Below, piece after piece: positions 11,925-32,740 of a stretch of 64,000 nucleotides of DNA. The notes beneath the pieces were generated by a model. That model was not told the DNA's origin. It did not search any database and saw only the letters and a list, made by a program, of their open reading frames with translations. The position numbers and the translations under genes are program-made. The first letter of the stretch is position 1, and the number at the start of each line of letters is the position of its first letter. Source of the DNA: Lytechinus variegatus (lineage: Eukaryota; Echinodermata; Echinoidea; Temnopleuroida; Toxopneustidae); NCBI RefSeq assembly GCF_018143015.1, contig NC_054752.1, forward strand, positions 6,807,216 to 6,871,215, given 5' to 3'.

Positions 11925-12424
11925 AATACCATGTTATATGAATGGGTGCTTTTAAAATGGCTCTGGGATGAAATGTACGTATACGCACATCGTGGTCTGT
12001 ATGCAAATGAGGGGACTGATGACATCACTCACTATTGCTTTTGTATTTCACTGTATAAAATATTTGAATATTCTAATTATGCTGTGAAACAAAGTTTCAT
12101 TCCTCCCTTAACACGTGGAATTACCATTGTCTTTACATTTTATGGATCAGTTAAGTTGCTCCTTATTGTCTAATTTATAAAAAAGAAATTAAATGTTGTA
12201 TATTTCAAACAAAAGGCAAAAGAAATTGTAAGGGACATCATAGACTCTCATTTGCATGTCATTAATTGGTGCTTATAACTGTTTTGTGAAAAAAGCGAAA
12301 TCTGAAGTGTTATAACTTTCTTACTTTACATCCGATTTTTATTAAATTTTCAGTGTCATGCTTGTTTGAGTTTTCTCTGTTGATTCAAATTTACATTTTT
12401 CTAGGGTGGACTTGACCTTTTAAG
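11925..12424. mobile_element. Truncated TTAA MITE, family A
   Basis: The right part resembles family A, including GATGACATCACTCACTATT and the terminal GGGTGGACTTGACC before TTTTAA at about 12420. The left end is degraded and abuts the family B copy. Confidence 0.55.
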
Positions 12425-12494
12425 ACATTCTCAAACATGGAATGGGCTGCAAATTTCAGGGTACCTGTTAAAGATTTCTCATATCCAATTGATG

Positions 12495-12700
12495 AATATG
12501 TAAGTAAGTGTTCCAACAGAGCATGTTTATGTGTGTATTTCATTTTTTTCAGACGTGTATCAATCAGATGTGATAATTTACATCTAGGACCAACCTTTAA
12601 CATCACCATCTAAAATACATGACCATAGGGCTCGAACTGCATCAATTTCTACTTCCCCCACTTAGCTTGGATTACAGGCGCACGCTGCAACGCCTAGTTG
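12495..12700 (-). mobile_element. SINE with 7SL-like head, minus-strand copy
   Basis: On the minus strand it reads GGCGTTGCAGCGTGCGCC then TGTAATCCAAGCTAAG, followed by TTGATGCAGTTCGAGCCC (a pol III B-box-like motif), then a body also present at 32725-32900 (GATGTTAAAGGT; TGATTGATACACGTC). The head resembles the 5' domain of SRP/7SL RNA as in Alu (GTGGCG..GCCTGTAATCC.AGCT). The origin is inferred, not tested. Confidence 0.5.
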
Positions 12701-14328
12701 TCTCTGCATTAAAAATAATTAAATGACAATTAATGCAAAAAGAGGGCGCAAGATTTGATTTTAAATCATGATGGCTTGAAAATGTCCCAATTTAAATAGG
12801 TGAATATGCATTCAGCGAGTCACTCTTTGTAAAGTTGTAATATTATTATTGTATTGTTTGATGACACGAGACTCCCTCTTGGTTCTTTCAAGTGCCTTCT
12901 TTATTCTGCAGTTCAGTCGATCGTGGGTGGTGCATTCAGACCACTTTACACGAACGAACGGTAAAATTTGCACAGCAGACGATCCCCGGCCCCATTTGCA
13001 TGATGCTGTCGATCGAGTTCATTGTCGCTGTATTGATTGTGAATGGGTCTGAAACAGCTCGAGTTTCAGACAGATCGACCTATACAGGATTCCGACTTGC
13101 AATCGTGGAGTGCTCGACCGGACAGCGTTCGTCAACATAATTTTTGCCGTCTGACAAACTTTCGGCATCAGTGGCGGGCCAAAAATAAAAAATAAAGGGG
13201 GGGGGGGTTGAATTTGAAGGGCAATAGAAAATGTTGAGGAGGACAAGGTTGGATTACTCGTTCGAATTTTTTTTTTCATAGTTGTGCTTGCCCCATTTAG
13301 GCCTATCATAGATTCTTCATGTTATAATCGGCAAGAACATGAAGAAAGAAATGGGAAAATGTGGGGTCAAAAGTGATCAAGAACATGGTAATGATAATTT
13401 TTATCAAATGATACTTTGATTGTAAACTGTATGACTCGGAGTTGGTTTATAATTTGGTAAATCGGAACCACGTACTATCAGAACTAACTTTCCAGTTGTT
13501 CTAGCTGCACTGAGTAAAATCCATAATGATTTAACTCTCTGGGGAAAATCTTTGCTATTTAAGTGGCCCTCAGCTAAAGAGTGCCTGCCGTTTTTACCCG
13601 CGTTTTTTCTTTCAAAATGCCTTGGTTCAGGTCACGAATCATTAATAAATATTAGTACTCAATAATAATAATGGTTTTATTCATCATCGTAATCTCGAGC
13701 AAGCAGATGAATGATTTACAGAGTTGTAGTAACAATGTTTACACAATATCATATAGGTGGCCTGTAACAAATTCCAAATATGTATTACAATTTAATATTA
13801 AGAAGTATGAATGCGCACCGTTACAAAAGAAAAATAAATGAGAGGGAATGATCGAGAAAGAGAGTCGGGAAAATATAATAATAGGAGAGGGAGAAAGAGG
13901 GGGAGAGAGAAGGAGAGTGGTACTCAGGAGATAAAACAAAAAGTGTGAGAAAGCGGGTGAATCAAATAGAGCTATACAAGGTATAGGAAGATAAAGCGAG
14001 GGAAGCAGACAATTGCGAATAGAAAACATAATTCTCACAACTGGTAATACAATATACATGTCCACTGGATGGGTTAACTCGTGCTTAAATTGTTCGTTTT
14101 TCTTTTAAATAAAGATCCAATAATATTGATGGGTGAGTGAGTGATTTATCAAACTGTCCAGGGGGTCTAGTAAGTAACTAATAGTTGTAAAAATTGACTT
14201 TTATATTTAGCATGTTCAGTTGAATGCCAATGCCAATGATGCTTTTTGTAGCACAGATAAGAATTCAAATCGATGATTAGGATGAAAACAAAATTGTGTG
14301 TCAAGTAACAAGTTGCCAGAAAACTGCT
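12701..14328. other. Intergenic, nothing firmly recognised
   Basis: Contains a G run at about 13196-13208 and a purine-rich stretch at about 13840-13935. Frames at 13019-13309 and 13739-14065 (minus) are long for the region but read low-complexity sequence. No splice-supported exon. Confidence 0.35.
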
Positions 14329-14336
14329 CTCTATAC

Positions 14337-15225
14337 CAGGGGTTCTCAAACTACGGCCCGCGGGCCGGATCCGGCCCGCAGAGCTTCTCAATCCGGTCCG
14401 CGAGACTCTGCTGGGATTTTTTAATCACTTTTAAGTCACAATATGAAACATAGCTCAATATGATTACATTGTGTATCCACGTAGACCTAACCGTAATAAA
14501 AGTAATGGTAGTCAAACTAATTTGACTTTTAAACAAAGTTTAGTGGAGTCTTTATTGTCTGTTCGATCTACTTTCTTAATAGATGACCAGCGCTGTTGTC
14601 ACCATGTTTGGATCTACATATAGGTGCGAAAGTACATTTTCCATAATGAACATTTCAAAGAACTAACTCATACCGAAGTACCTTACCAAATGGGGGTCTG
14701 GTCATGCAAAAAATCACAATCATATGGTCAGTTTTAAGTTTTTGTACATGGTTTTTGAAAAAAGTGGGGGGCTGTCAGCCCCCCCCCCCCTCCACGGCCC
14801 CTGCTCGCCCCATCCTTGTTATAGTCTACAACAGACATGGTCTACTATTCATTCTACTTTGACTACAAAAAATATCATACTTCAAGACATTATCTGTCTC
14901 CCCAATACCAGGTATGTATTGGTACAATCTAGATTCGTTTTATGTTTTATAGTTGTACAATTTGTTATCATTAATATTGACTTTTGCTTTATTGTGAAAT
15001 CTTTTCTAATTTTGCCTGCGTTCCATATGAAACTTTTATAAATTTGTTAGATTAAATGTTCCCAAAATAAGGACAAGATTGCGCAAGAGGGCATCTAGGA
15101 CCCCGACCGCAAGGGTCATTGCGCTTCGCGCACAATTTTTTTCTAAGTATCCACTTCACCCTGGCCCTTTCAGGTTTACTTGGAGTCTCATCTGGCCCTT
15201 CAAAGAAAAAGTTTGAGAACCCCTG
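14337..15225. mobile_element. Non-autonomous hAT element with exact 8-bp duplication
   Basis: 889 bp. Perfect 16-bp terminal inverted repeat CAGGGGTTCTCAAACT. The target duplication CTCTATAC is exact at 14329-14336 and 15226-15233. Just inside the left end is a GC-rich CCCGCGGGCCGGATCCGG. The CAGGGGTT ends and 8-bp duplication are typical of hAT elements. No transposase frame, so it is non-autonomous. Confidence 0.88.
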
Positions 15226-15370
15226 CTCTATACCCTGTACAACGTAACCTGATCGAGCTGTCCAAGGTTTAGGTCGGGCTTTTTCACTTTCAGGACGGGC
15301 TGTCCGGTGGTCAGGTTATCTGGATCGCAGTGCAGTACAGTGCTGCAGTACAGTACGAGTGTACACTTCC

Positions 15371-15502
15371 ATGACTTCCACGTCGACGGATCTGGAGGAA
15401 AGCCGGGAGGAACGCCTTCTTACAAACGAATTCATCGCCAGATCTACCGGATTTCTCACTAAGTTATCAAATTTCCCGCACAGGGAGGACACACCGCTTA
15501 AG
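15371..15502 (+). CDS. Candidate first exon of unknown product, or upstream ORF in the ARF gene 2 leader
   Basis: An ATG opens 44 codons that run without a stop exactly to a strong donor (AAG then GTATGAG at 15503). The peptide is charged and ordinary in composition (starts MTSTSTDLEESREER, ends HREDTPLK), and the DNA is more GC-rich than its surroundings. I do not recognise a family. One reading is the first coding exon of an unknown gene. The other is a 5' UTR exon of ARF gene 2 spliced to the acceptor CTAG at 17191-17194; joined that way the frame stops four codons later, before the ARF ATG, making it an upstream ORF. Transcript data would decide. Confidence 0.35.
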
Positions 15503-15967
15503 GTATGAGCGACATTTTTTTATTTTACATGTTTTACTAAAAAAGTCATCTTGAATTGAAATACCAGTGGCAGTGCAGTCCATTTACGCCTGCCATTTGG
15601 ATTGCATGCGAGACAACAATGAACTGAACACGTCCGTCCACGCCACGGCACCCTTGCCATGGCCTGGGCATGGCGTGGACGTAGCCAGGACGTAGCCAGG
15701 AGGCGTTCTGGGGTAAAAATCATAGTACTATTCGTACCTTTTACCCCCTAACGCCAGGCACTTGCCCGTATAGGGCCGCACGTCGGAAAGGAAAATGCAA
15801 CTATACAAATGCACCAAACAGCGCCTTATATTTGAATCTGATGTTAACACTTCTGTACATGGGTATAAAAATCGGTTAGGAAAGTTTGGTATGATAGAAT
15901 TAAATGAAAGGGAACAAAAATCGCAGAAATGGGATGAAGAAATAAAAGTAGAAGAGAGTTTACTCAC

Positions 15968-15985
15968 ATTTGTTGTCTTCGCCAT
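15968..15985 (-). other. Possible minus-strand start exon (weak)
   Basis: On the minus strand CCAAGATGGCG gives a good start context, and six codons later a consensus donor GTGAGT follows. GTCACGTAAC lies about 30 bases upstream. No continuing exon was found, so this is only a possibility. Confidence 0.15.
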
Positions 15986-16085
15986 CTTGGATCCATTGTT
16001 AATGCAACCTAGTTACGTGACGCTTATAGAGGGCGGCAAAATCAAGTGCTAAAATGTCCCGCTTCAACCACTGAACCAGGGGGGT

Positions 16086-16153
16086 GTTTCATCAATATTG
16101 TCACGCGACAACTGTCAGCGCTGATAGTTGTCGCGCGACAATATTGATGAAAC
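16086..16153. repeat. 68-bp near-perfect palindrome
   Basis: Two 34-base halves without a spacer; the left half begins GTTTCATCAATATTGTC and the halves differ at two positions. Either strand would fold into a long hairpin. Probably a very short MITE; a small-RNA precursor cannot be excluded. Confidence 0.8.
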
Positions 16154-17186
16154 AATTACTTCTCCAAACCCCCTTCTATCGCTCTCTTTTTCCCTTTTTT
16201 TTCTTCTTCCGGTTGGTATGGTTGTAACTACATAGCCTTGAGGACTTCTTTTAAAACTGACCACCCACGATACACTAAGTTTACTGCTGATTCTTGTCGC
16301 AGTGGGCAAAATATTTTGACGCTTCCAAATCAATTCTATGATGTCAACATGCTAAATGATTAATGCGCGCAAGGTGGTCGGTTTCAAAAGAGGTGGTTAA
16401 TAATGTGGTGGTCTCACTATACTTGGATTCAAACCTCTCGCCGTAGAACAAGACATCTTCAGTCTGTCTCCTTACTCACTGAGCTAGCAGGAATTGTTGA
16501 AAACTACAGGCTTCATAATGGTTATGAACTGATATTATGTCTACTCTCCAAGAGTATTGGGTACAGGCGCGGGTTCAAGGGGGGGGGGCACAGGGGGCTC
16601 GTGCCCTCCCCCTTTGAGAAGCAAAATTTAAGATTTGTAATGTAAAAATGCTATTAAAACGGAGGTGGGCCCCCTCTTTTGAAATTGAATATAATTTTTT
16701 TTTGCTTGTCAAATTTTTTCTGGTATGAAATACCCTAATTTATGGTTGAAAACATTTTTTTTGTCAATTTTTTTCACTAGGAAATCCATATTTAGAGGGT
16801 GAAATCGGTTTGTTTCTTTTGATTTTATTTATCTATGAACCTTCATACGCAAATATATGCCTAATGCGCATGAAGGGGTTAAAAGGATTTTAGTATAAAT
16901 GTGATAAATAAGAGGTTCTTACTAGACAGACCTGGTGTAGATCCCTTGATCCATTTTTGAACACCGCAAATACGATAGGCTTGACCCTTGAACTGCTTCA
17001 TAATGACGTACCTTAGATAAGCGATGTTATAAATTGCCGTTTTGAAGAACAAATTATATTCAAAATTAAAGTTGATGCTTTATTTTAAATGATTATTATT
17101 AGAATAACAATTATTTATAATCAAGTTTCAAATGTTATTATTTGTTAAATAATAATTTACATGTAATGTATTCCACTTTACTTTGA

Positions 17187-26425
<9,239 letters not shown>

Positions 26426-27480
26426 AGTGAAGAATGAAAATACTTGCTGTCCATTAAATCAGTGTAGGTGTAATATTGTTCTGCTCCCCCCCCCCCTCCA
26501 CAAAAAAAGAAAAAAGGTCAAATTGAAATGGTGGTGAGATTTTTCTTTGTGCAAAGAGAGAGAGGGTTTTATAAATTATTTGTTTCTCCGTCGTACTCTC
26601 CTAAATCCAGACGATTAAAGATTATTAGGATATATATCAACTTTGCTCCAAAATGAGTCAACTAGAATGGATTTTTCTCTTACACAGACTGTGACATTTT
26701 CAGAAGGTACATGAAAGCCCATTTATTAGAACAAGCAGTTTGTAATCTGAGGTTTACTCAAATTCCCAGCGATCCCCTTGAAATATTCGATCTAGAAATA
26801 ATCTATTCCAAGGAACATTATTATCTTCCCATATTCCTATCATGTAAAAAGTTTTCCTCTATGTGAATGCAGGGAAGTTTTATTCTTGAATCATTTAATA
26901 TCCTTAGTAGTGTGTCGTACATTTGACGACTAAAAACCTCCAGCAAATGTATTTGCCATTTTGTAGCAGAAATGATTCTTATATGCTGTATGTTACATAT
27001 TGATTGTAGCACCGATCTATTGCCAACACGATGTGCTATTTCATCAATTTAAACAAAAATTAAAATGGACGAGAAATAAGTCCAAAGCAGAGATATACAT
27101 TTATTTATCAAGAGTCCTGACTTGCTAGTTCTTTATGTGAATTAAACAGTTTTTTGTACTACTTCTGGAGGTGTCCAAGTATAATACATGGTCCTTAGCA
27201 AAGGAAGTTGTAGACTTGTTTAATTTCTTATGTTCTCCAGTTACAGTTTGTTTCATCTCCATGTTAGGACATATTTATGGCAACACAACATGCATTGGTG
27301 TTTCAATTTTCAAAATATGAATTATTTAAAAGGTATATTGATCCCATAGTTTTAATGCATTAGAAATATACATTTACTTAGAAATTAAAGCTTTATTGAT
27401 TATATGGTTTATCATAATATGTGGCATTCGAATTGAAAAGGAACACATGTAGGAGAATGAAATATGTATTCTTATACCGG
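26426..27480. other. 3' flank of ARF gene 2, otherwise unassigned
   Basis: Presumed 3' UTR and intergenic sequence. An ATTAAA occurs near 26615, but no clear AATAAA lies close to the stop. No further exon was seen. Confidence 0.4.
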
Positions 27481-27482
27481 TT

Positions 27483-27662
27483 GGGTGTTTCATAAAGCTG
27501 TTCATAAGCTAAGAGCGACTTTAAGAATGACTGGTGATTCTTTCTTACTCGCTGAATAATCATCAACGAACATATAATGGTGAACATCATTTACCACAAG
27601 AAAGGATCACCGGTTGTTCTTAAAGTCGCTCTTAACTTACGAACAGCTTTATGAAACGGCCC
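27483..27662. mobile_element. MITE with about 60-bp inverted ends
   Basis: The left end GGGTGTTTCATAAAGCTG mirrors the right CAGCTTTATGAAACGGCCCC; both arms continue with AAGAGCGACTTTAAG / CTTAAAGTCGCTCTT and TCACCGGT-like sequence. About 180 bp, no coding sequence. Confidence 0.75.
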
Positions 27663-28558
27663 CAAGACGGTCAGTGGATTAAGAAAAAGTTAAGGTTCAA
27701 ATCTCACTACGCCTAGTATCCTCAGGCAGGATATTGTATTGAAATACAGTGGCATAAATCTATTTTTGCCACTCTCCACCCAAGGTTCTATGGCTACTAC
27801 TTGCATTTCCAGTCTGGTTCAGTCACCCAACATTCATTGATAAATGAAAATTACAACCTCTCTGCTTGATAAAACAGTTCCATGACATTTGCTCCGCCGA
27901 CAATTGCTCTGCTATGGATTCCACACACTTAATGGAATAACCAACTTTAACCATGGATTTTTAACACCATGCCCTATGCTAAGCCTAACCCTAAAGCCCT
28001 TTTGTAACCCTTACCTTAAATCTTAGACAAAATAAAGCCTGGAGCAATTGTCGCAGGAAAAAATGTTGTGGAAACGGAATGTTGGTCCATTTGCAACGAG
28101 AAATCTGAACCAGCCCCATGTTTTCAATTGTGTATTCCATGTGTGCAGTGATGCTCAATGATGCCAAAATTGGTTTTATTAAAAGTGGAGCAGACCAATA
28201 ATTTATTATTAAACGATCACATTGTTTATATGTCGTTTGATCATAAAGTCACGGTCTAAATCCTAGCAAAAAAAAGATATTTTATAGCCAAAGTAGACCA
28301 ACAAGACAGTTTCCAAACTTCCATTTCAACATCTTTTTAACATTTAAGATTGAATAGATGTTGGAAAACTTTATATTTATTTATTCATTCTTTTTCATCT
28401 TCTTGTATATGTATGTGTGGGACTTCATACAGTGTGATGCTCACTCTTATTACATTCCATGTGTATTATATAAATCATTAGTAACTGTTTTCGAAAGTGT
28501 ATTTCACTGTTTATCGTATATCACATAATTTTCCGTTTTGTAATTTTGTAGTGAAATT
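27663..28558. other. Intergenic, nothing firmly recognised
   Basis: AT-rich sequence with an AATAAA at about 28031. No exon or clear repeat boundary. Confidence 0.35.
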
Positions 28559-28790
28559 GGAACTACATGAAGGCAATAACTTTAATTCCATTAAGCCTGC
28601 ATTTGAACCTAACGCAGGAAAGTGGTTTGATTTCCTTCAGCAAGGAATTGATCCATATTGTGCTGAACTCGACCCAGTTGTGGTAAATGGGTACCCGATA
28701 GGATTAATTCCTTGAATATAAGTTACCGCTGCTGATAAAGTGGTAGCTCGAGCTAATGCCAGGTTAATGATAATAATATGGACGATTTAT
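28559..28790 (+). mobile_element. SINE copy, + orientation, degraded head
   Basis: Shares with the minus-strand SINE at 28845-29085 the blocks TTTCCTTCAGCAAG, CTGAACTCGACCCAG and GTAAATGGGTACCCGATAGG. The tRNA-like head is not recognisable. A 72-codon frame here is SINE sequence, not a host exon. Confidence 0.6.
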
Positions 28791-28844
28791 GTAGCACAGC
28801 TACTATATTGATATAACGTAATGCACTTAACATTTGGTATCATA

Positions 28845-29085
28845 TTAATTACCCGGCTGTACCTGAGCCGCCAAGCCCGCCATATGGGCGCTCAAGATTT
28901 GGAGGAATTCCGTCCTACCGGATACCCATTTACAGAGCACCTGGGTTGAGTGCAGCTCAATGTGAGTGAATATCTTGCTGAAGGAAAACATGCCATGGTT
29001 TGGGAAGCAAAGTGATAGCAAACCCATGTCCCTCAGATTGAAAGATGAAGAGTCCCAACCACTAGACAACCACACCCCCACTCAA
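28845..29085 (-). mobile_element. tRNA-derived SINE, minus orientation
   Basis: Read on the minus strand it starts GGGGGTGTGGTTGTCTAGTGG, an A-box-like tRNA head, with a diverged B-box region (GGGTTTGCTATC) about 40 bases on. The body follows with CTTCAGCAAGATATTC, CACTCAACCCAGGTG and AAATGGGTATCCGG. tRNA-type SINEs are moved by LINE machinery. Confidence 0.65.
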
Positions 29086-29501
29086 AATGACAGTTGTGCT
29101 TTGTATTCTCTGGCAAAAAGTGCTGCATGAATCCAGCTGTTATTATTACAATAGAATTAACATGACCATAACATTATTCTGAATAGAGACTCCTCTGTCT
29201 TCTCACGAAGAGCACCCTTTCAAAAACCTATATAGGACTTGTTATGTAGGATTTACTGATTTTGTATTCTGAAAAGTTGCCCTCATTTCATGAAGTCCTA
29301 TGGATTAGTGACAATCAATTGGATGTTTGTTTGAAAACTGGGGGTGTTCTACAGAGGGTGAAGTGTGTCTTAAAGTCATGCTTAGTGCTAACGCGCACAT
29401 TATATGCAACACACAGTCTTTTAACACACAGTAACACGGGTCCTCTTATTTATGATTTAACCAATGCAGTGATACCTTTTATTCGGCACCCTATTGGCCA
29501 T

Positions 29502-30103
29502 TTAAAGGTCAAGTCCACCTCAGGAAAATGTTGATTTGAATTAATAGAGAAAAATCAGACAAGGACAATGCTGAAAATTTCATCAAAATCGGATGTAAAA
29601 TAAGAAAGTTATGACATTTCAAAGTTTCGCTTATTTTCAACAAAATAGTCATATGAACGAGCCAGTTACACCCAAATGAGAGTCGATGATGTCACTCACT
29701 CACTATTTCTTTTGTTTATTATTGTTTTAATTATACAATATTTCCATTTTTACGAATTTGATTAGGACCTCCTTGCCTGAAGCACAAAATGTTAAAATAA
29801 TGGAATTCCATGTGTTCAGGGAGGAATGAAACTTCATTTCACATGACGATGACGAGAAAATCAAAATATTTTATATTTCATATAATAAAATGCAAAAGAA
29901 ATAGTGAGTGATGTCATCAGTTCTCTCATTTGCATACCGAACAAGATGTGCATATAACTGTTTTGTGAAGTGAAGCGAAACTTTAAAATGTCATAACTTT
30001 CTTATTTTACATCCGATTTTGATGAAATTTTCAGTGTTACGCTTGTTAAATTTGTCTCTTTTTATTCAAATCAAGTTTTTGTTTGGGTGGACTTGTCCTT
30101 TAA
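29502..30103. mobile_element. TTAA-flanked MITE, family A, intact arms
   Basis: Bounded by TTAA (29502-29505 and 30100-30103), with ends AGGTCAAGTCCACC and GGTGGACTTGTCC. The arms extend through AAAATCGGATGTAAAATAAG and its complement. The best-preserved family A copy in the window. Confidence 0.8.
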
Positions 30104-30999
30104 GTGTGACTCTAAGTCATACTTGATTCTGTGTGAAACACACCCAGTAGTCTGTACATGTTATACATGTAGGTACACATTATTTATTAAGTTCTCAAAC
30201 ATTAGTGACATCTTAATGTACAAAACAGTAAAGGAAGTATGGTACAAGGAAATATTAATATATTGTTATAATCAAATGTATATTCAGGCATAAGAATTTT
30301 ATTGGATTTGAATTACTGGCGTATCCTAAAGCCCTAATATGATATGCTTGTTTTGTTTTATTTATTTATTTTTTTTTCTTGTAGATGCATGTTGTACTGA
30401 GATGATGTATATACATTGAGGCAGTGGGGTATTTTGTTCTGTTTATATCTTTTAAGCATCTTGTAAATGTAGGTATTTTGATTTCAAATACCGTAAACAA
30501 AGAGTGTCACAATACAAAGTGCCACTTCTGCTATAAACTGATGACAACACATATTGTGCTTGCACCAGTAATCCTAACATATCCAATTTTAGGAGGGTTT
30601 CATCTTACATACAAGCATTTTTTTTGTTTTAAAAATACACATGTATGTACTATTAACTACTGTAGTTTAATCCCAATTATGTATGTACCACATTTTTGTC
30701 TTATGTAGATGATTTCCAGAATTTTAGGCAAATGTGATTAAAAAATTTCACTATTAAAAATGTTTAAAAAGTATTTCGAAAAGGGTTTATTCTTATCTTT
30801 TGTCTCGGTCTCTGGATTTTAAAATATAACTTGTATTTCTCATGTTATTTATAGTAAAAATGGGGAAGGGGAGAGAGAGCGGGGGGGGGGGGGGAGGATA
30901 CCGAGGAGGTGGGGGATCCCCTTTCCCTTTTCTCTTCCCTTATTTACTATCTCCCTTGCCATTCCTCTTTCTTTCCTGTTGAACCCCTTCTCGGTTTTT
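30104..30999. other. Intergenic; purine and pyrimidine runs at right
   Basis: 30104-30840 holds nothing recognised. From about 30855 a GA/G-rich run (G-tract at 30882-30895) switches to C/T-rich sequence that continues past the inserted repeat at 31000-31940. Confidence 0.4.
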
Positions 31000-31940
31000 G
31001 TCTCACCTGCGAAGCAAAGTGAGACTATAGGCGCCGCTTTTCCGACGGCGGCGGCGGCGGCGTCAACATCAAATCTTAACCTGAGGTTAAGTGTTTGAAA
31101 TGACGTCATAACTTAGAAAGTATATGGACCTAGTAAATAAAACTGGGCCATAAGGTTAATCAAGTATTACTGAACATCCTATTAGAGTTTCATGTCACAT
31201 GACCAAGGTCAAAGGTCATTTAGGGTCAATGAACTTAGACCATGTTGGAGGAATCAACCTCGAAATCTTAACCTGAGGTTAAGTTTTTGAAATGTCATCA
31301 TAACTTAGAAAATATATAGACCTAGTTCATGAAAATTGGACATAAGGTTAATCAAGTATCACTTAACATCCTGCATGAGTTTCACGTCACATGACCAAGG
31401 TCAAAGGTCATTTAGGGTCAATGAACTTTGGCCGAATTGGGGATATCTGTTGAATTCCCATCATAACTTTGAAAGTCTATGGATCTGATTCAAGAAACTT
31501 GGACATTAGAGTAATCAAGTATCACTGAACATCCTGTGCGCGTTTCAGGTCACATGACCAAGGTCAAAGGTCAATGAACTTTGGCCGAATTGGGTGTATC
31601 TGTTGAATTACCATCATAACTTTGAAAGTTTATGAATCTGATTCATGAAACTTGTACATAAGAGTAATCAAGTATCACTGAACATCCTGTTCGAGTTTCA
31701 GGTCACATGATCAAGGTCAAAGGTCATGTAAGGTCAATGAACTTTGGCCATGTTGGGGTTTTTTGTTGAATAACCATCATATCTCTGTAAGTTTATTGGT
31801 CTAGTTCATAAAAAGTGGACATAAGAGTAACCATGTATCACTGAACATCTTGTGCGAGTTAGAGTAGTATTCAAAGTCAGCACTGCTGCTATATTGAACC
31901 GCGTGATGCAGGTGAGACGGCCAGAGGCATTCCACTTGTT
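31000..31940. repeat. DR1-bearing dispersed repeat, copy 2
   Basis: Same family as 21034-21938: begins TCTCACCTGCGAAGCAAAGT, then CGACGGCGGCGGCGG, and ends GCAGGTGAGACGG...CCACTTGTT. AGGTCAAAGGTCA is perfect at 31206, 31398, 31561 and 31714. It interrupts a C/T-rich tract. Confidence 0.75.
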
Positions 31941-32440
31941 TTTTCTTTTGCCTCTATTTCTCTCTTTTTCTTTCATTTATTTCATCTTTCTTTTTTGGTG
32001 GATTCTTTTACATCTCCCCTTCCTTTTCTTTCTGCTTTCCCTTTTCCTTCTTTTGAATATCTTTCCTTTACTTTTTTACTTTCTCCGTTTCCGGCCTATC
32101 ACTTCACTTTTTCTCTCTTTCCTTCCTTTCATGACCAGACCCATTCCCCTTTTCTTAAATCCTCTTTTTATCATTCCTTAGTTTAATTAAATCTCCTTTC
32201 CTTCTCTTTCCCTTTTCTCCTTACTTTGCTTTCCTTCTCCCTAGTCATGCTTTTTCTTCTTCTCTCTCTCCACCTCTCTTCTCCCCTTCCCTCATTTCCT
32301 TTCCCTGACTCCCTTCTCTCCCATTTCATTTTTTTCTCTTCCTTTCCATATTCCTTTTCTCTGTCTCGTTTCTCTTCTTTTCCCTGTCCTTTTCCTTTCA
32401 TTTCCTTCCTTTTACTCTTCCCCTTCGGTTATTAAATAAA
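31941..32440. repeat. Polypyrimidine tract
   Basis: About 500 bp of strongly C/T-biased + strand sequence (TTTCC, CTCTTTCC). Open frames of 60-110 codons on both strands reflect composition only. Confidence 0.8.
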
Positions 32441-32579
32441 GAATAACTGAGAACTCCATTATTCCTTTTTTTGGTTGTACGCACCATAGGGTGAGAGAAT
32501 ATTGTTAGTAGCTTAAATCAAAGTTCACAAGAGCTTTCCTCCCTGAAGAAAATGTTGGTTTGGCCGAAAATTGTCTCTG

Positions 32580-32700
32580 CCGAAAATCGAACCCGAGGCC
32601 ATATATATAGGCCTATACACGTAGCTTAGAACGCCGATTCCTTATTTTAACCACGTACCCGACGACTGAGTTGGGTTATATAATTAGTGGCTCCGGCAAC
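32580..32700 (-). mobile_element. Possible tRNA-like SINE head
   Basis: On the minus strand GTCGGGTACGTGGTTAA (A-box-like) is followed at tRNA-like but long spacing by CGGGTTCGATTTTC (B-box-like). No body or tail was confirmed. Confidence 0.25.
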
Positions 32701-32708
32701 CCGATCTC

Positions 32709-32740
32709 CGCCACAACGCCCAAAACTGGGCGTTGTGGCG
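32709..32740. repeat. 14-bp-stem hairpin at the 5' edge of the 7SL-like SINE
   Basis: CGCCACAACGCCCA, spacer AAAC, then TGGGCGTTGTGGCG: a perfect 14-bp inverted repeat whose right arm is the first part of the SINE head. Confidence 0.85.

Noticed and set aside
15728-16052. Overlapping 85-codon frames on both strands as one gene
   Set aside because: No domain, mutually antisense; only the first six minus codons with a GTGAGT donor are noted as a weak possibility.
28497-28715. Apparent exon after TTTTGTAG encoding KLELHEGNNFNS...
   Set aside because: Most of it matches the SINE at 28845-29085 in the other orientation (TTCCTTCAGCAAG, CTCGACCCAG, AATGGGTACCCG).
31852-32435. Frames of 60-110 codons rich in Phe/Leu/Ser or Lys/Glu/Arg
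   Set aside because: Compositional, from the polypyrimidine tract; frames open on both strands.
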